Assembly: GCA_903936775.1 (NCBI GenBank)
Contig: CAIZWU010000162.1
Span: 1 to 39,061, forward strand
From: an uncultured bacterium
GTDB lineage: Bacteria > Verrucomicrobiota > Verrucomicrobiia > Verrucomicrobiales > V1-33
Direction: 5' to 3'
DNA length: 39,061 nt
This document shows, one piece after another, positions 7,962 through 16,565 of this stretch. Numbering within the stretch: position 1 is the first letter of the stretch; every line of letters begins with the position of its first letter. The translations under genes were made by a program, and so were the position numbers. The notes under the pieces were generated by a model. That model had not been told where the DNA came from. It saw only the letters and a program-made list of their open reading frames with translations, and searched no databases.

Positions 7962-8753
7962 GTGGCTCCCCGACTCTTTTCAGTGCTCATCATCGGTTTT
8001 TGGACCGTGATGACGGGGATGCTGGTGCAGTCCATTTGGTTTCCTGCGGACAGCCGGCTGATGAAAGTGGATCCCGGTGCCGTGTTTCAACTCATTGCGG
8101 CCCGGGGGGAGCCTTCCGCACTGGATGTTTATGACGACCGCAGGATTGTAGGGCAGATCACCATTTTAGCCACCCAATTGCGGCAGGGTGCGCGCCACCC
8201 GATCAAACTGCGGCTCAATGGCCGGATGAACCCGGATCTTCCACTGCTGGCCGGGGTGAAATTGGAATTGGAGAGCTGGGCCGAACTGGATCATGGCGGA
8301 GGGGTTTTAGCCTTCAACCTGCGGCTGGCGACGGGTAAAAATGGGATGGTTCTCCAGGTTTCACAGGCCGGTCCGGAAGTTCCACCGTCCCTGTTGCTGA
8401 CCCAGTCTGGAACGGTGTTGTTAGACTCCGGGGCATTCCCCCGGGAAAATGCGGAATCAAGTCCCCTCGCCACCTTTTTGCTGGGCCTATTGGGGATTTC
8501 CCAACCTGAATTGACTGCGATCCGGGAGCAGACCGGGGCCGATGCATCCAAAATGGTCCTTGAGGCCAGGCAAGGGAAGTTTGATCTGGCGGGCCGGGAA
8601 CGTCAGGGATTTGTGGTCACCCTGGGGGCTCCTGGCAGGCGTGGATTCCGGATGTGCATCGAAAATACCGGCGAGATCGTTCTTTTGGAAACCCCTGTAG
8701 CCTATCAGCTCGTGACGGAATCACTCCGTCCGGTTCCCCCCCTCAGCCCATGA
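7962..8753 (+). CDS. Membrane-anchored protein coupled to an ABC ATPase
   Basis: A 263-residue protein starting at GTG 7962 (MAPRLFSVLIIGFW). One hydrophobic segment at about residues 5-25 is followed by a soluble region that is probably outside the cytoplasm. I do not recognise the family. Its stop overlaps the start of the ABC ATPase by four bases (ATGA at 8750-8753), so the two are translationally coupled and probably work together. No integral permease follows. It may be a small auxiliary or substrate-handling part of the transporter (inference). Confidence 0.65.
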   Translation: MAPRLFSVLIIGFWTVMTGMLVQSIWFPADSRLMKVDPGAVFQLIAARGEPSALDVYDDRRIVGQITILATQLRQGARHPIKLRLNGRMNPDLPLLAGVKLELESWAELDHGGGVLAFNLRLATGKNGMVLQVSQAGPEVPPSLLLTQSGTVLLDSGAFPRENAESSPLATFLLGLLGISQPELTAIREQTGADASKMVLEARQGKFDLAGRERQGFVVTLGAPGRRGFRMCIENTGEIVLLETPVAYQLVTESLRPVPPLSP

Positions 8754-9496
8754 TCCGCACCCGCGACCTGACGATGCATTATGGCGGCCTGAAGGCGCTG
8801 CAGGGACTGAACCTGGATATCGAACCTGGGGAGTTCTTTGCATTTTTGGGAGCCAACGCGGCGGGGAAAACCACCACCATCAAGCTCATCACCGGCCTCC
8901 TGCGGCCCACCGCCGGCGATGCCTGGCTGTGTGGTCACCATGTGCAGGAGGAACCCCTGCTGGCCCGCCGTCAGTTGGGTTTCGTGCCGGATGTGGCGGT
9001 CTTTTACGATAAATTGACGGCGTTGGAGTTCATGGAATTCATCGCCGATCTCTTTGAGCTGGATGAGACCCGGGCCAAACGGCTTACCGGCGACTTGTTT
9101 GAGCAGTTTTCCCTCCGGCCTTACGCGCGTGAACAAATTGAGCATCTCAGCCATGGCACGCGCCAGCGCCTGGCGATTGCGGCGGCGCTGCTGCATGATC
9201 CGAAAGTCATTATCATCGACGAGCCCATGGTCGGTCTGGACCCTGTGCATGTGAGGGTGGTAAAGGAGGAGTTGAAGGCCCGCAGCCGGGCCGGAGTCAC
9301 GGTTTTCATGTCCACCCATCTGTTGAATATTGCGGAGGAACTGGCGGACCGCATTGCCATCATCCAGGCCGGGAAACTGATTTCCCTGGGAACCATGAGC
9401 GACCTGAGGGCGGAGCATGGTGCCCAGAAGCTGGAGAAGATTTTCCTCGAAATGATGTCCGGGCCGGGAGGGGCGGCCGCCGATTCGCGTCGTTAG
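8750..9496 (+). CDS. ABC transporter ATP-binding protein
   Basis: 248 residues from ATG 8750. Walker A is GANAAGKTT at residues 34-42, the ABC signature is LSHGTRQ at 133-139, Walker B is VIIIDEP at 153-159 (Asp157, Glu158), and the switch His is His190 in MSTH. The usual G-x-N-G-A-G-K of this CcmA/NatA-like subfamily has Ala in place of the second Gly, but the P-loop GxxxxGK[ST] is intact. The layout is that of a single-domain exporter-type ATPase. It is coupled by overlap to the anchored protein at 7962. No multi-pass permease lies next to it on the same strand, so the membrane partner is either elsewhere or one of the unassigned membrane proteins nearby. The tail (AAADSRR) is short. Confidence 0.9.
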   Translation: MIRTRDLTMHYGGLKALQGLNLDIEPGEFFAFLGANAAGKTTTIKLITGLLRPTAGDAWLCGHHVQEEPLLARRQLGFVPDVAVFYDKLTALEFMEFIADLFELDETRAKRLTGDLFEQFSLRPYAREQIEHLSHGTRQRLAIAAALLHDPKVIIIDEPMVGLDPVHVRVVKEELKARSRAGVTVFMSTHLLNIAEELADRIAIIQAGKLISLGTMSDLRAEHGAQKLEKIFLEMMSGPGGAAADSRR

Positions 9497-9504
9497 TAAA
9501 ACGA

Positions 9505-10206
9505 TCAGGAAGATTCATCCGTTTCAGCAAACGCACCACCCTCCCCGGCAGCCTCCCTCATGCGTTGGACATGGGCATCGGCTGACGTCGTTTCCGCATC
9601 GATGGCGGCCAAAAGCGCTGAGGCCCGGCTACGGTCCGTGGCCAGCGCGATAATCAGATATTGAATCAGGGCGAGGGCATAACACCACCAGCCGACCGTC
9701 CAGTGAATGCTGCCGGCAGGACCTCCGAACACCACGCACATGATCACAAAGACCGGGGAGGAGCGCTTCAGATGCAGTACTCCCAGTCCCTTCACAATAG
9801 CCGAACGTTGGGACCAGGCCAATCCGGCGGCCCCGCGCTGGAACCGCAGCTTCGGAGGGCCTTTATGCACCAAGGCGAAAAGATCCTCGTCTGGCATGGA
9901 TTCGATCACCCCGATGGCGAGCAACAACCGCAAAAGGGTGGTGAACCAGTCCTGCAGCGGGGTCCATCCAAAAAGATAATCCTCCAGATTGGCCGTGGCG
10001 GCGATCAGCAGGATGCTGCCGCGGAACCAGTGTTCCAGATCGCGCTCCAATTCGGCATCACTGGTCTGCAGGCGCAAGACCCGGCGCAGCAGAAAACGGA
10101 ATAGCGGAATCGCCACCAGGCCGCTGAGGACCCGGATCACCGGCCCCAGCACGGGCTTGTAAAGAAACTGGCTGAAAAGGCCGGCGAGGAAGGGGGGCAC
10201 TCCCAA
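9505..10206 (-). CDS. Membrane protein, unknown function
   Basis: A 233-residue protein with several hydrophobic stretches: about residues 5-40, 68-75, 88-102 and 150-190. The C-terminal 40 residues are charged and probably cytoplasmic. The arrangement, a membrane N-terminal half, a charged middle (DLEHWFRGS, LFALVHKGPPKL) and two further hydrophobic segments, does not match a family I know. It converges on the ABC ATPase with only eight bases between the two stops, and no terminator hairpin is visible there. It starts 80 bases before the divergent serine acetyltransferase start. Confidence 0.6.
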   Translation of the reverse strand: MGVPPFLAGLFSQFLYKPVLGPVIRVLSGLVAIPLFRFLLRRVLRLQTSDAELERDLEHWFRGSILLIAATANLEDYLFGWTPLQDWFTTLLRLLLAIGVIESMPDEDLFALVHKGPPKLRFQRGAAGLAWSQRSAIVKGLGVLHLKRSSPVFVIMCVVFGGPAGSIHWTVGWWCYALALIQYLIIALATDRSRASALLAAIDAETTSADAHVQRMREAAGEGGAFAETDESS

Positions 10207-10286
10207 GAATAGAGACTCACTCCGGATTCGTCCAGGGGGCAGGGTCGAAAAACCGGTTTCCCTCCGGTTCCGGCTGAGTTATTCGA

Positions 10287-11210
10287 ATGAACATGCAGTG
10301 TGATCAGACCGCTATTACTGAAGCTCTCGTCGAGTCCTACCGGACCGAGGGCGGAATCAATCACCTTGAAGGCGTGGACCTGCCCTCCAAATGCGCCATC
10401 GCGGCACTGTGCTCGGATCTGCTGCAGATCATTTTTCCGGGATTTTATGAATCAGAGGCGCTCCACACGGGAAATCTGGCCTGCCGCACCGCCGCGCGCG
10501 TGCAGGCAATCATTGCGGGACTGAAGGTCGAAGTGCGTCGCAGCCTTGCCCATCAAAACCAAGGGGATACCAGTCTGGACGATCAAGCGCACCGCTTGGT
10601 CTGTGCCTTCATGCGTCAGTTGCCGGAAGTGCGCCGCCTGCTCCGCACCGACGTCAAGGCGGCTTTTGACGGTGACCCTGCCGCGGGCAGCTACGAGGAA
10701 GTGATTCTGGCGTATCCCGGTCTGGAGGCCATCGCCATCCAGCGCATGGCCCACGTGCTGTATCTCGCGGCGCTTCCTCTGATTCCCCGGATGATGACGG
10801 AATGGGCGCATAACCGCACCGGGATCGACATCCACCCCGGCGCGGTGATCGGGACCCATTTTTTCATCGATCATGGCACCGGCGTAGTAATCGGGGAGAC
10901 CTCGGTCATTGGCAGCCACGTCAAACTTTACCAAGGCGTCGGTTTGGTGGCGCGGTCCCTCTCCGCCGGCCAGAAACTCAAAGGGAAATCCCGGCATCCC
11001 CGCTTGGAGGACCACGTGACGATTTACGCCAATGCCACCATTGTCGGAGATATTACGATCGGGCGCCGCTGCACGCTCGGGGCCAATGTTTTTGTCACAG
11101 AGGATGTCCCGCCGGATTGTGTGGTGGCACTCGGTGAAGTGAAACATCAGGTGCGGGCCAGGTCCGCCTCCCCGGCTGCGGCTGCCCCCACGGTTTCCAC
11201 TCCTCGTTGA
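10287..11210 (+). CDS. cysE: Serine O-acetyltransferase
   Basis: 307 residues. The enzyme transfers acetyl from acetyl-CoA to L-serine, giving O-acetylserine for cysteine synthesis in the cytoplasm. The N-terminal helical half (to about residue 175) includes the DGDPAA and YPGLEAIAIQRMAH blocks of the long SAT type. The left-handed beta-helix follows with GIDIHPGAVIG and IDHGTGVVIGE; Asp181 and His196 align with the catalytic Asp and His of CysE. The segment YANATIVGDITIGRRCTLGA continues the hexapeptide repeats. The normally conserved VTLGALS after the catalytic strand reads VGLVARS here. The C-terminal tail is Ala/Pro-rich and lacks an obvious terminal Ile for docking cysteine synthase, so complex formation is doubtful (inference). 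Confidence 0.93.
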   Translation: MNMQCDQTAITEALVESYRTEGGINHLEGVDLPSKCAIAALCSDLLQIIFPGFYESEALHTGNLACRTAARVQAIIAGLKVEVRRSLAHQNQGDTSLDDQAHRLVCAFMRQLPEVRRLLRTDVKAAFDGDPAAGSYEEVILAYPGLEAIAIQRMAHVLYLAALPLIPRMMTEWAHNRTGIDIHPGAVIGTHFFIDHGTGVVIGETSVIGSHVKLYQGVGLVARSLSAGQKLKGKSRHPRLEDHVTIYANATIVGDITIGRRCTLGANVFVTEDVPPDCVVALGEVKHQVRARSASPAAAAPTVSTPR

Positions 11211-11215
11211 AAAGC

Positions 11216-11752
11216 ATGACCGGAGCAGATTCCGATGCGTTGTTGACCGATCAGGTGAGGGCTTGGCTGGTCATCCTGGGAGCTTCCGCGTTGGCGGGGA
11301 CAGTCCATGTCCGCTGGAATGCGAGGATGCGGACCACGGCCGGGACGGCTCAACCACGCACCGGGCGGATCGATTTGAATCCAAGGCTGCCTGCGATGGG
11401 CACGGGGGAAGTGGAACGCACGCTGCGGCACGAGGCCGCGCATCTGCTTGCCCACTGGCGGGCGGGCCGCCGCCGGATTCAGACGCATGGCCCGGAGTGG
11501 CGTCAGGCTTGTGCCGATCTCGGAATCCCCGGTGAAACGGTCACCCACACCTTGCCGCTGGCGCCCCGCCGCCGGCAGGCCGCCCGGTTTTTCTACGAGT
11601 GCCCCGGTTGCGGGGTGGCGGTGCGCCGGGTCCGCCGGTTCAAGCGGCCTACGGCTTGCCTGCACTGCTGCCGGAAACACAATGGGGGGCAGTTCGATTT
11701 CCGTTTCCAATTCCGCAACGTGCCACCTCCCTTGCCCCCTCCAGAAACCTGA
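11216..11752 (+). CDS. SprT-like zinc metalloprotein
   Basis: 178 residues from ATG 11216, six bases after the cysE stop; a TTG at 11207 that overlaps cysE is an alternative start. HEAAH at residues 72-76 is the HExxH zinc motif, and the third ligand is probably His91 in HGPEW, as in SprT/Spartan proteins. A C-terminal zinc ribbon has Cys129 and Cys132 (CPGC) and Cys148 and Cys151. The family in eukaryotes (Spartan) repairs DNA-protein crosslinks; the bacterial members are mostly uncharacterised. Very basic residues (RRRIQ, RRVRRFKR) fit a nucleic-acid partner. It is probably in one transcript with cysE. Confidence 0.82.
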   Translation: MTGADSDALLTDQVRAWLVILGASALAGTVHVRWNARMRTTAGTAQPRTGRIDLNPRLPAMGTGEVERTLRHEAAHLLAHWRAGRRRIQTHGPEWRQACADLGIPGETVTHTLPLAPRRRQAARFFYECPGCGVAVRRVRRFKRPTACLHCCRKHNGGQFDFRFQFRNVPPPLPPPET

Positions 11753-11814
11753 TCCAGTTGCTGACGTTTTTTCCGCGTGGCGTCCGGCGGAGTTTCTGCT
11801 ATTCTGGTCAGGCC

Positions 11815-12288
11815 ATGCCTGCTGATTCCATCCGCATTGAACCCGCCACGATTGAGGACCTCTCCGAGCTCACCGATCTCGTCATGTCCCTGATGGCCAT
11901 TGAGGCCGACTTTAAGCCCAATGCCGAGAAACAGCGTCACGGTCTGCAATTGATCCTCGAACAACCTTCCCGCGGCCGCATCTTTGTCCTGCGCAATGAT
12001 CACCGGGTGATTGGCATGGTGAATCTCCTGTTCACGATCAGTACTGCCGAGGGTGGTTTTGTCATCCTCATGGAGGATGTCATCATCCGCCTGGAGCACC
12101 GGGGCCAAGGGTATGGATCCCGCCTAGTGAATCATGTGAAGGACTTTGCGGAAAAGAAGGACTTCAAACGCATCACCCTCCTGACCGACCGGGTCAGTGA
12201 GGAATCCCAGCGATTTTTTGCCCGGAATGGTTTTGTCCTTTCCCACATGGTTCCGATGCGCCTCATGCTGGCGCATGAGGTGGCCTGA
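11815..12288 (+). CDS. GNAT family N-acetyltransferase
   Basis: 157 residues from ATG 11815 (MPADSIRIEPATIEDLSEL). The acetyl-CoA pyrophosphate-binding motif (R/Q-x-x-G-x-G/A) is RGQGYG at residues 96-101, preceded by the strand EDVIIRLEH. The N-terminal R-x-A-T-x-x-D-L-x-x-L pattern and the C-terminal ARNGF segment are typical of GNAT. The substrate cannot be told. It lies 62 bases downstream of the SprT-like gene on the same strand and may share its transcript. Confidence 0.88.
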   Translation: MPADSIRIEPATIEDLSELTDLVMSLMAIEADFKPNAEKQRHGLQLILEQPSRGRIFVLRNDHRVIGMVNLLFTISTAEGGFVILMEDVIIRLEHRGQGYGSRLVNHVKDFAEKKDFKRITLLTDRVSEESQRFFARNGFVLSHMVPMRLMLAHEVA

Positions 12289-12302
12289 GTGGTTCCAAGC
12301 CG

Positions 12303-12326
12303 GCAGGCTGGAGGCGTCCAGCCTGC
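12303..12326. repeat. Short dyad repeat
   Basis: GCAGGCTGGA (12303-12312) pairs perfectly with TCCAGCCTGC (12317-12326) around GGCG. It lies just after the GNAT stop. The pattern of a Cys/Gly-rich perfect palindrome in an intergenic gap looks like a dispersed REP-type element, but only one copy is in this window. Confidence 0.6.
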
Positions 12327-12375
12327 GGAGAGGAACACCGCGGAGGGGAGGGGATTTTGGGTCCCGGCCAGCCCC

Positions 12376-12423
12376 GGAACTTACGGCCAACCCGCTGGAA
12401 TGGGCCGGTCAAGCGTAAGTTCC
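12376..12423. repeat. Second dyad, wide loop
   Basis: GGAACTTACG (12376-12385) is matched by its exact reverse complement CGTAAGTTCC at 12414-12423, with 28 bases between. It sits between the convergent GNAT (ends 12288) and oxidoreductase (ends 12443) genes, so it may act as a bidirectional transcription stop or be part of the same repeat element as the dyad at 12303. There is no T-run. Confidence 0.5.
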
Positions 12424-12442
12424 GCAGGGCGGCTCCTTGAGG

Positions 12443-13747
12443 TTATCCGAGCTGGTAAGGGCTGCGGTAGGCGCGGGTGAGGAATTTGGCGGCTTCCGGG
12501 TTGCCGATGATTTCCTGTTTGGCCGCATCCCACTGGACCTTGCTCCTGGAGAGCATGGAGATGAGGCAGAGATGCCCCGGGATGGCGGAGTGGTGGGCGG
12601 TTTCAACCGGGGTAATGGTGGGTTTCCCGGCAAGGGCACAGTCGATCCAGTTTTTGAAGTGGTTTCCGGACCGGTAAATTTCAGCTTTGCGCATATTGTC
12701 AGGGAGGACCCGGAAGCGTTTCCAGTCGGCATTGGAGGCGTCGAAGGCACCCCGGTTCACATAAACCCAGCCTTCGCTGCCGATCCACTTGGTGCCCATC
12801 GCAATGTCGGGATGGCCGCCGGCGATGGTCATTTTGATGCCCTTGGGATATTTGAGCTCACCCCGGTATTTCGTGCAGGTATTCCACATGGCGTTGGCGT
12901 CGGGGAGTTCTCCGGCGCATTCGACCTCGGAAGGTCCGCCATTGTCCATATTCATTCCCCAGTGGGCGATGTCCACATGGTGGCCGACCCAATCGAGGAG
13001 TTGACCGCCGCCGAAGTTATAGTGCCAACGCCAGTTTTTGTGCACGCGGGCCTCAATGTAGTCGACCATGGTGGAGGGGCCGACCCATTTGTCATAATCG
13101 AGCTGGGCCGGGGGGGCCGTGACGGTATTTTTGTCCTTGGTGCCGGCGAAATCGTGGTGTCCGGCGGGCAGGCCGACCTGCACCTCCTTGATTTCACCGA
13201 TATACCCCCCCCGCACCAGTTCCACGGCTTTGGTGAAATTGTCCACGCTGCGCTGCCACGAACCCGTTTGCCAGATCACCTTGTTGTCCTGGACGGCCTT
13301 CACGATGGCCTGCTGTTCAGCGATGGTGCGGGCGAGTGGTTTTTCGCCCCAGATATGTTTGCCGGCTTTGGCGGCGGCGGTGGCGACCAGGGCGTGCCAA
13401 TGATCCGGTACCGCCAGGGTGACGGCATCGATGTCCTTCCGGGCCATCAATTCCAGATAGTCGGAGTAAGCGGCGCAGTCGGTATTCTTGTAAAATTCGT
13501 CCACCTTGCCTTTGGCGGCCGCGAGGTGGTTTTTGTCGAGATCGCAGACCGCCACGACTTTGGCGTTATCCAAGCCCATGGTGGAGGTGGTGTTTCCGGG
13601 GCCCTGCATGCCCCATCCGACGGCACCCACGACCATCCGGTTGGAGGGGGCAACATTGCCATCCGCCCCGCGGGCAGCGGCGGGGATGATGATGGGAATG
13701 GCGAAAACGGCGGATTGTTTGATGAATTGGCGGCGGCTGGTGCTCAT
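12443..13747 (-). CDS. Gfo/Idh/MocA family oxidoreductase with Tat signal
   Basis: 434 residues. The start MSTSRRQFIKQSAVF is a Tat twin-arginine signal (Arg5-Arg6), followed by a hydrophobic stretch to about residue 25 and an AARGAD cleavage region. The NAD(P)-binding Rossmann loop is VVGAVGWGMQGPG (about 39-51), and the conserved EKP is at 135-137. A GGGQLLDWVGHHVDIAHWGM-type block (Asp, His-His, Asp and Trp residues) about 240 residues in is the family's catalytic region, split here only for description. Such Tat-exported dehydrogenases are abundant in Planctomycetes and Verrucomicrobiota, usually for sugars. The substrate is unknown. Confidence 0.92.
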   Translation of the reverse strand: MSTSRRQFIKQSAVFAIPIIIPAAARGADGNVAPSNRMVVGAVGWGMQGPGNTTSTMGLDNAKVVAVCDLDKNHLAAAKGKVDEFYKNTDCAAYSDYLELMARKDIDAVTLAVPDHWHALVATAAAKAGKHIWGEKPLARTIAEQQAIVKAVQDNKVIWQTGSWQRSVDNFTKAVELVRGGYIGEIKEVQVGLPAGHHDFAGTKDKNTVTAPPAQLDYDKWVGPSTMVDYIEARVHKNWRWHYNFGGGQLLDWVGHHVDIAHWGMNMDNGGPSEVECAGELPDANAMWNTCTKYRGELKYPKGIKMTIAGGHPDIAMGTKWIGSEGWVYVNRGAFDASNADWKRFRVLPDNMRKAEIYRSGNHFKNWIDCALAGKPTITPVETAHHSAIPGHLCLISMLSRSKVQWDAAKQEIIGNPEAAKFLTRAYRSPYQLG

Positions 13748-13919
13748 AATGGTAAATAAATTGAGAGCTCATGATAGCTTTTTGCCGTGGGGCGGAAAGG
13801 AAAATCTGACGGTGTTCCGGAGCGCCAGGCCTTTTGTGCGGGCGGACCGGGGTTGGAACTTGGCAAAAGTCAGGGGGTGTGCTTTCCTCCACGCGGTTCG
13901 CCATCCCACTCCCACCGAC

Positions 13920-15047
13920 GTGTCTTCCAAACTTTTACGCCGACTCCTGCTCGCTCCGGTGGTCCTCTTTCTGATTCTCGAACTGGGCCTGTGGATTTTT
14001 GTCAGGATTCCATTGGAACCTTTGAAGCGGCTGGATCTGTCCAACGACCTGCCGGGCCTGAAACCCGAAGTGAGGCTGGTGTTTGACCGGAATCTGACCC
14101 GGTATCTGGATGATGCTGCCGGTAAGAAGCCGCCCGGCACGATCCGGATTCTCTGCCTGGGCGGGAGCGCCACCTTCGCCAGGCTGCAGAACGCGGAGGA
14201 TACCTGGTGGGGACGGCTGGGCCGGCAACTGCAGTCTCAAGGCCATCCGGTGCAGGTCGCGGCGTGGGGGCAGGACCGCACCGGCATCGTGGCCTCCACG
14301 GCGGTGGCCGCGGTCCTGATGGATGAGTGGCAACCGGATGTGGTGATCGGAAATTTTGGTTTTGATGACGTGGTGGGCCAGCCGCTGGAATATACTTATC
14401 AGCCGGAGAAAGCCCGGGGCATGCAGGGGCCGGCCCGCACGGCCGGATGGAAATTGGCCATTCTGAAGGCCAGCCAGACGGCCCGGCTCTCCCGCTGGTG
14501 GGCACGCCGCAATGAAGCTTCCCTGATTCAGAATGAGATCGGCCGCCGGGATCACTGGAAAAACCAATTCAACCAGATGAGGAAAAAGGTCAATGAAACG
14601 GCGGTCCAGCCCTTGCCGGCCCGGGATCCCCGGCAGGACCCGATGGTGGAGTTCATCGATGGATGGCGCGTCCTGCGGGACCTCTGCAACCAGCATGGGG
14701 CGGCCCTCGTCATGACCGGAGAGGCCAGTCTGCATGATTCGACCAATAACTTGTCCCAGCAGGAAAATCTGATGGCGTTTGTTCCCTTGAAAGCCGATCC
14801 CGGTCCGGATGCGAAATACGTCCGACCTGAACCCGCCTGGGTGGAGCGGGAAATGGCCCGTTATGCGGAGGCGGCAGAATCCTTTGCTTCATCCGCCGGG
14901 CTCCCCTGGGTCAATCTGAATGGACGGGTGCCACGGGATCTGGATCATTTTTTCAATGATGTCATCCTGACCGATGCCGGATCTGCGGCGCTCACCAAGG
15001 AAGTGCTTCCAGTGGTGGAGCCGGTCGTTCAGGCCCGGCGAGGTTAG
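13920..15047 (+). CDS. Membrane-anchored SGNH-like hydrolase-fold protein
   Basis: 375 residues from GTG 13920 (MSSKLLRRLLLAPVVLFLIL), with one anchor helix at about residues 8-28. The frame is open much further upstream but that part is antisense to the oxidoreductase. Block I is LCLGGSATFA with Ser83, and an SGNH-like block III is GNFGFDD at 144-150. The last block reads FFNDVILTDAG at 344-354, where family members usually have D-x-x-H-L-T-x-x-G; the His is replaced by Ile, so catalysis by the normal dyad is doubtful. SGNH proteins of this layout act on lipids or cell-surface polysaccharide acyl groups. It is probably exposed outside the cytoplasm. Confidence 0.7.
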   Translation: MSSKLLRRLLLAPVVLFLILELGLWIFVRIPLEPLKRLDLSNDLPGLKPEVRLVFDRNLTRYLDDAAGKKPPGTIRILCLGGSATFARLQNAEDTWWGRLGRQLQSQGHPVQVAAWGQDRTGIVASTAVAAVLMDEWQPDVVIGNFGFDDVVGQPLEYTYQPEKARGMQGPARTAGWKLAILKASQTARLSRWWARRNEASLIQNEIGRRDHWKNQFNQMRKKVNETAVQPLPARDPRQDPMVEFIDGWRVLRDLCNQHGAALVMTGEASLHDSTNNLSQQENLMAFVPLKADPGPDAKYVRPEPAWVEREMARYAEAAESFASSAGLPWVNLNGRVPRDLDHFFNDVILTDAGSAALTKEVLPVVEPVVQARRG

Positions 15048-15112
15048 CCTGGCACCTGGGGGGCGCGCGCGGAGCTGAAATCCGACGGCCGGTCCGCCGC
15101 TTTGTGTGGGGG

Positions 15113-16510
15113 TCAACCGGCGGGAGGCCCGGGTGCTCCCTGGTGTTCCCGGGCCAGCAAGGTGGTCAGGCCGCCTCCGAATTTTAATCGGATCCCGATG
15201 GCGAGGGCCACGGCGAGGGTGCCGAACACCCACGGCCACCATGGCATGGCCACCGCAAGCAGGTGCATGTCGGTCTGTGGTTTGTCCATGCCGGTCATGA
15301 CCTCTTTTTCACTGGCGCGCAGCGCCCAGGTCTGCGCCTGATAGGCCAGCATGATGGTGCCATACGCCAGATTCATGGTCAGTCCTTTGAAACTGAGCAC
15401 CGTGGCCCGGGTGGCCGGTTCGCTGACCCGGTTCAGGTATTGGGAGATAAAATAATGCAGGGAACGCATTCCCAGCCAGAACGGCACGACAAACAGGACG
15501 CCCACCCAACCAGGGATCATGAGGGAAATGCCGGACAACCCAATCAGAATCAACACGGCCACCATGCCCATGTTCCGTGACGGGGTGGCTTTGCCCACCA
15601 GTTTCTCCACCATCAGGGCGGTCCCGATGCCCAGGATAGAACTGGAGGCGAGGATGACGCCATTCCATGCCTCATCAATGCCGAGCAGCCGGTAATAATT
15701 GCTGCCGACGGTGTAAAAAAGGCGCAGAAAGGAATCAAAGAGCAGACCCGTCAGGATGATCACCATGGCCGCCGGACTGCGCAGGATGTAGCGGGCGGCC
15801 TGCATCATCTGATGGAAGCTGGAGCGGATCAGGAGCCGCAACCCTGACATGTCCGGAGCATGTTCATGGGTGTCCTGGAACCGGAGGCTGACCCGCACCG
15901 CCGCGCACGCCATCAGCAGATTGAGCACGAGGGGGATCCTCATGCAGAGTTCCTTGGTGAAAGTGAAATCAAGGTGGAGGAAGTGCGCCGCCCGGTTCAT
16001 GAAATCCGCGCTGTAGGTGGCGGCTCCGACGAGGGCCACCAGCATGAAAGTGAGGGATTGCCAGCGCATCAGACGGGCCAGCACCCGGGTCCAGGCTTCA
16101 TCACGGCCGGCAGCGGGCAGGGCATCATAGACGAGGGCTTCATCCGCGCCTGAGCAACATGCCTCGGCCAGACCACTGACGATCCGGTTGAGCGCCATCA
16201 GCGGCCAGACCCAGGCTCCGCCGATGGGCATGACACACAGCAGGCCCATTTCCACCACCATCAGCCAGGTGGAAAAGACCACCAGACGCTTGCGCCCGAG
16301 TTTGTCGGCCAAGGCACCGGAAGGCACCTCAAAGATCACAATGCTGGCGGCCCACAAGGCATTCAGCGCCGCGAAGTCTTCGATCGACAGCCCGAAGTCG
16401 AGAAACAGAATCGTGAAGATGGGATAATAGAACCGGGAATTGAAGAGCACCCGGAACCACAGGAAGGCCCGGATATTCCGCTCGGCGGTGTCAGGGGTGG
16501 ATTCGCTCAC
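15113..16510 (-). CDS. MFS transporter
   Basis: 465 residues with about 12 hydrophobic segments. The loop between helices 2 and 3 is GALADKLGRKR, a clear major facilitator motif A (G-x-x-x-D-x-x-G-R-K/R). The Phe-Tyr-Tyr-Pro-rich first helix and the SGADEALVYDALP segment are typical of the group of MFS proteins in the large uncharacterised "permease of the major facilitator" class. It is probably a secondary exporter or importer in the inner membrane; its substrate is unknown. It starts 55 bases after the stop of the LolC/E-like permease on the same strand and may share its transcript. Confidence 0.9.
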   Translation of the reverse strand: MSESTPDTAERNIRAFLWFRVLFNSRFYYPIFTILFLDFGLSIEDFAALNALWAASIVIFEVPSGALADKLGRKRLVVFSTWLMVVEMGLLCVMPIGGAWVWPLMALNRIVSGLAEACCSGADEALVYDALPAAGRDEAWTRVLARLMRWQSLTFMLVALVGAATYSADFMNRAAHFLHLDFTFTKELCMRIPLVLNLLMACAAVRVSLRFQDTHEHAPDMSGLRLLIRSSFHQMMQAARYILRSPAAMVIILTGLLFDSFLRLFYTVGSNYYRLLGIDEAWNGVILASSSILGIGTALMVEKLVGKATPSRNMGMVAVLILIGLSGISLMIPGWVGVLFVVPFWLGMRSLHYFISQYLNRVSEPATRATVLSFKGLTMNLAYGTIMLAYQAQTWALRASEKEVMTGMDKPQTDMHLLAVAMPWWPWVFGTLAVALAIGIRLKFGGGLTTLLAREHQGAPGPPAG

Positions 16511-16565
16511 AGAGGCCTGGTTTTCCGGTCAAGGGGGAGGGAGAAGTAGTAGAACCGATGGATGG

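Noticed and set aside
12437..13759. A 440-codon plus-strand frame antisense to the Gfo/Idh/MocA gene
   Set aside because: It mirrors the oxidoreductase over its full length and has no motif. The minus strand has a Tat signal, Rossmann loop and EKP.
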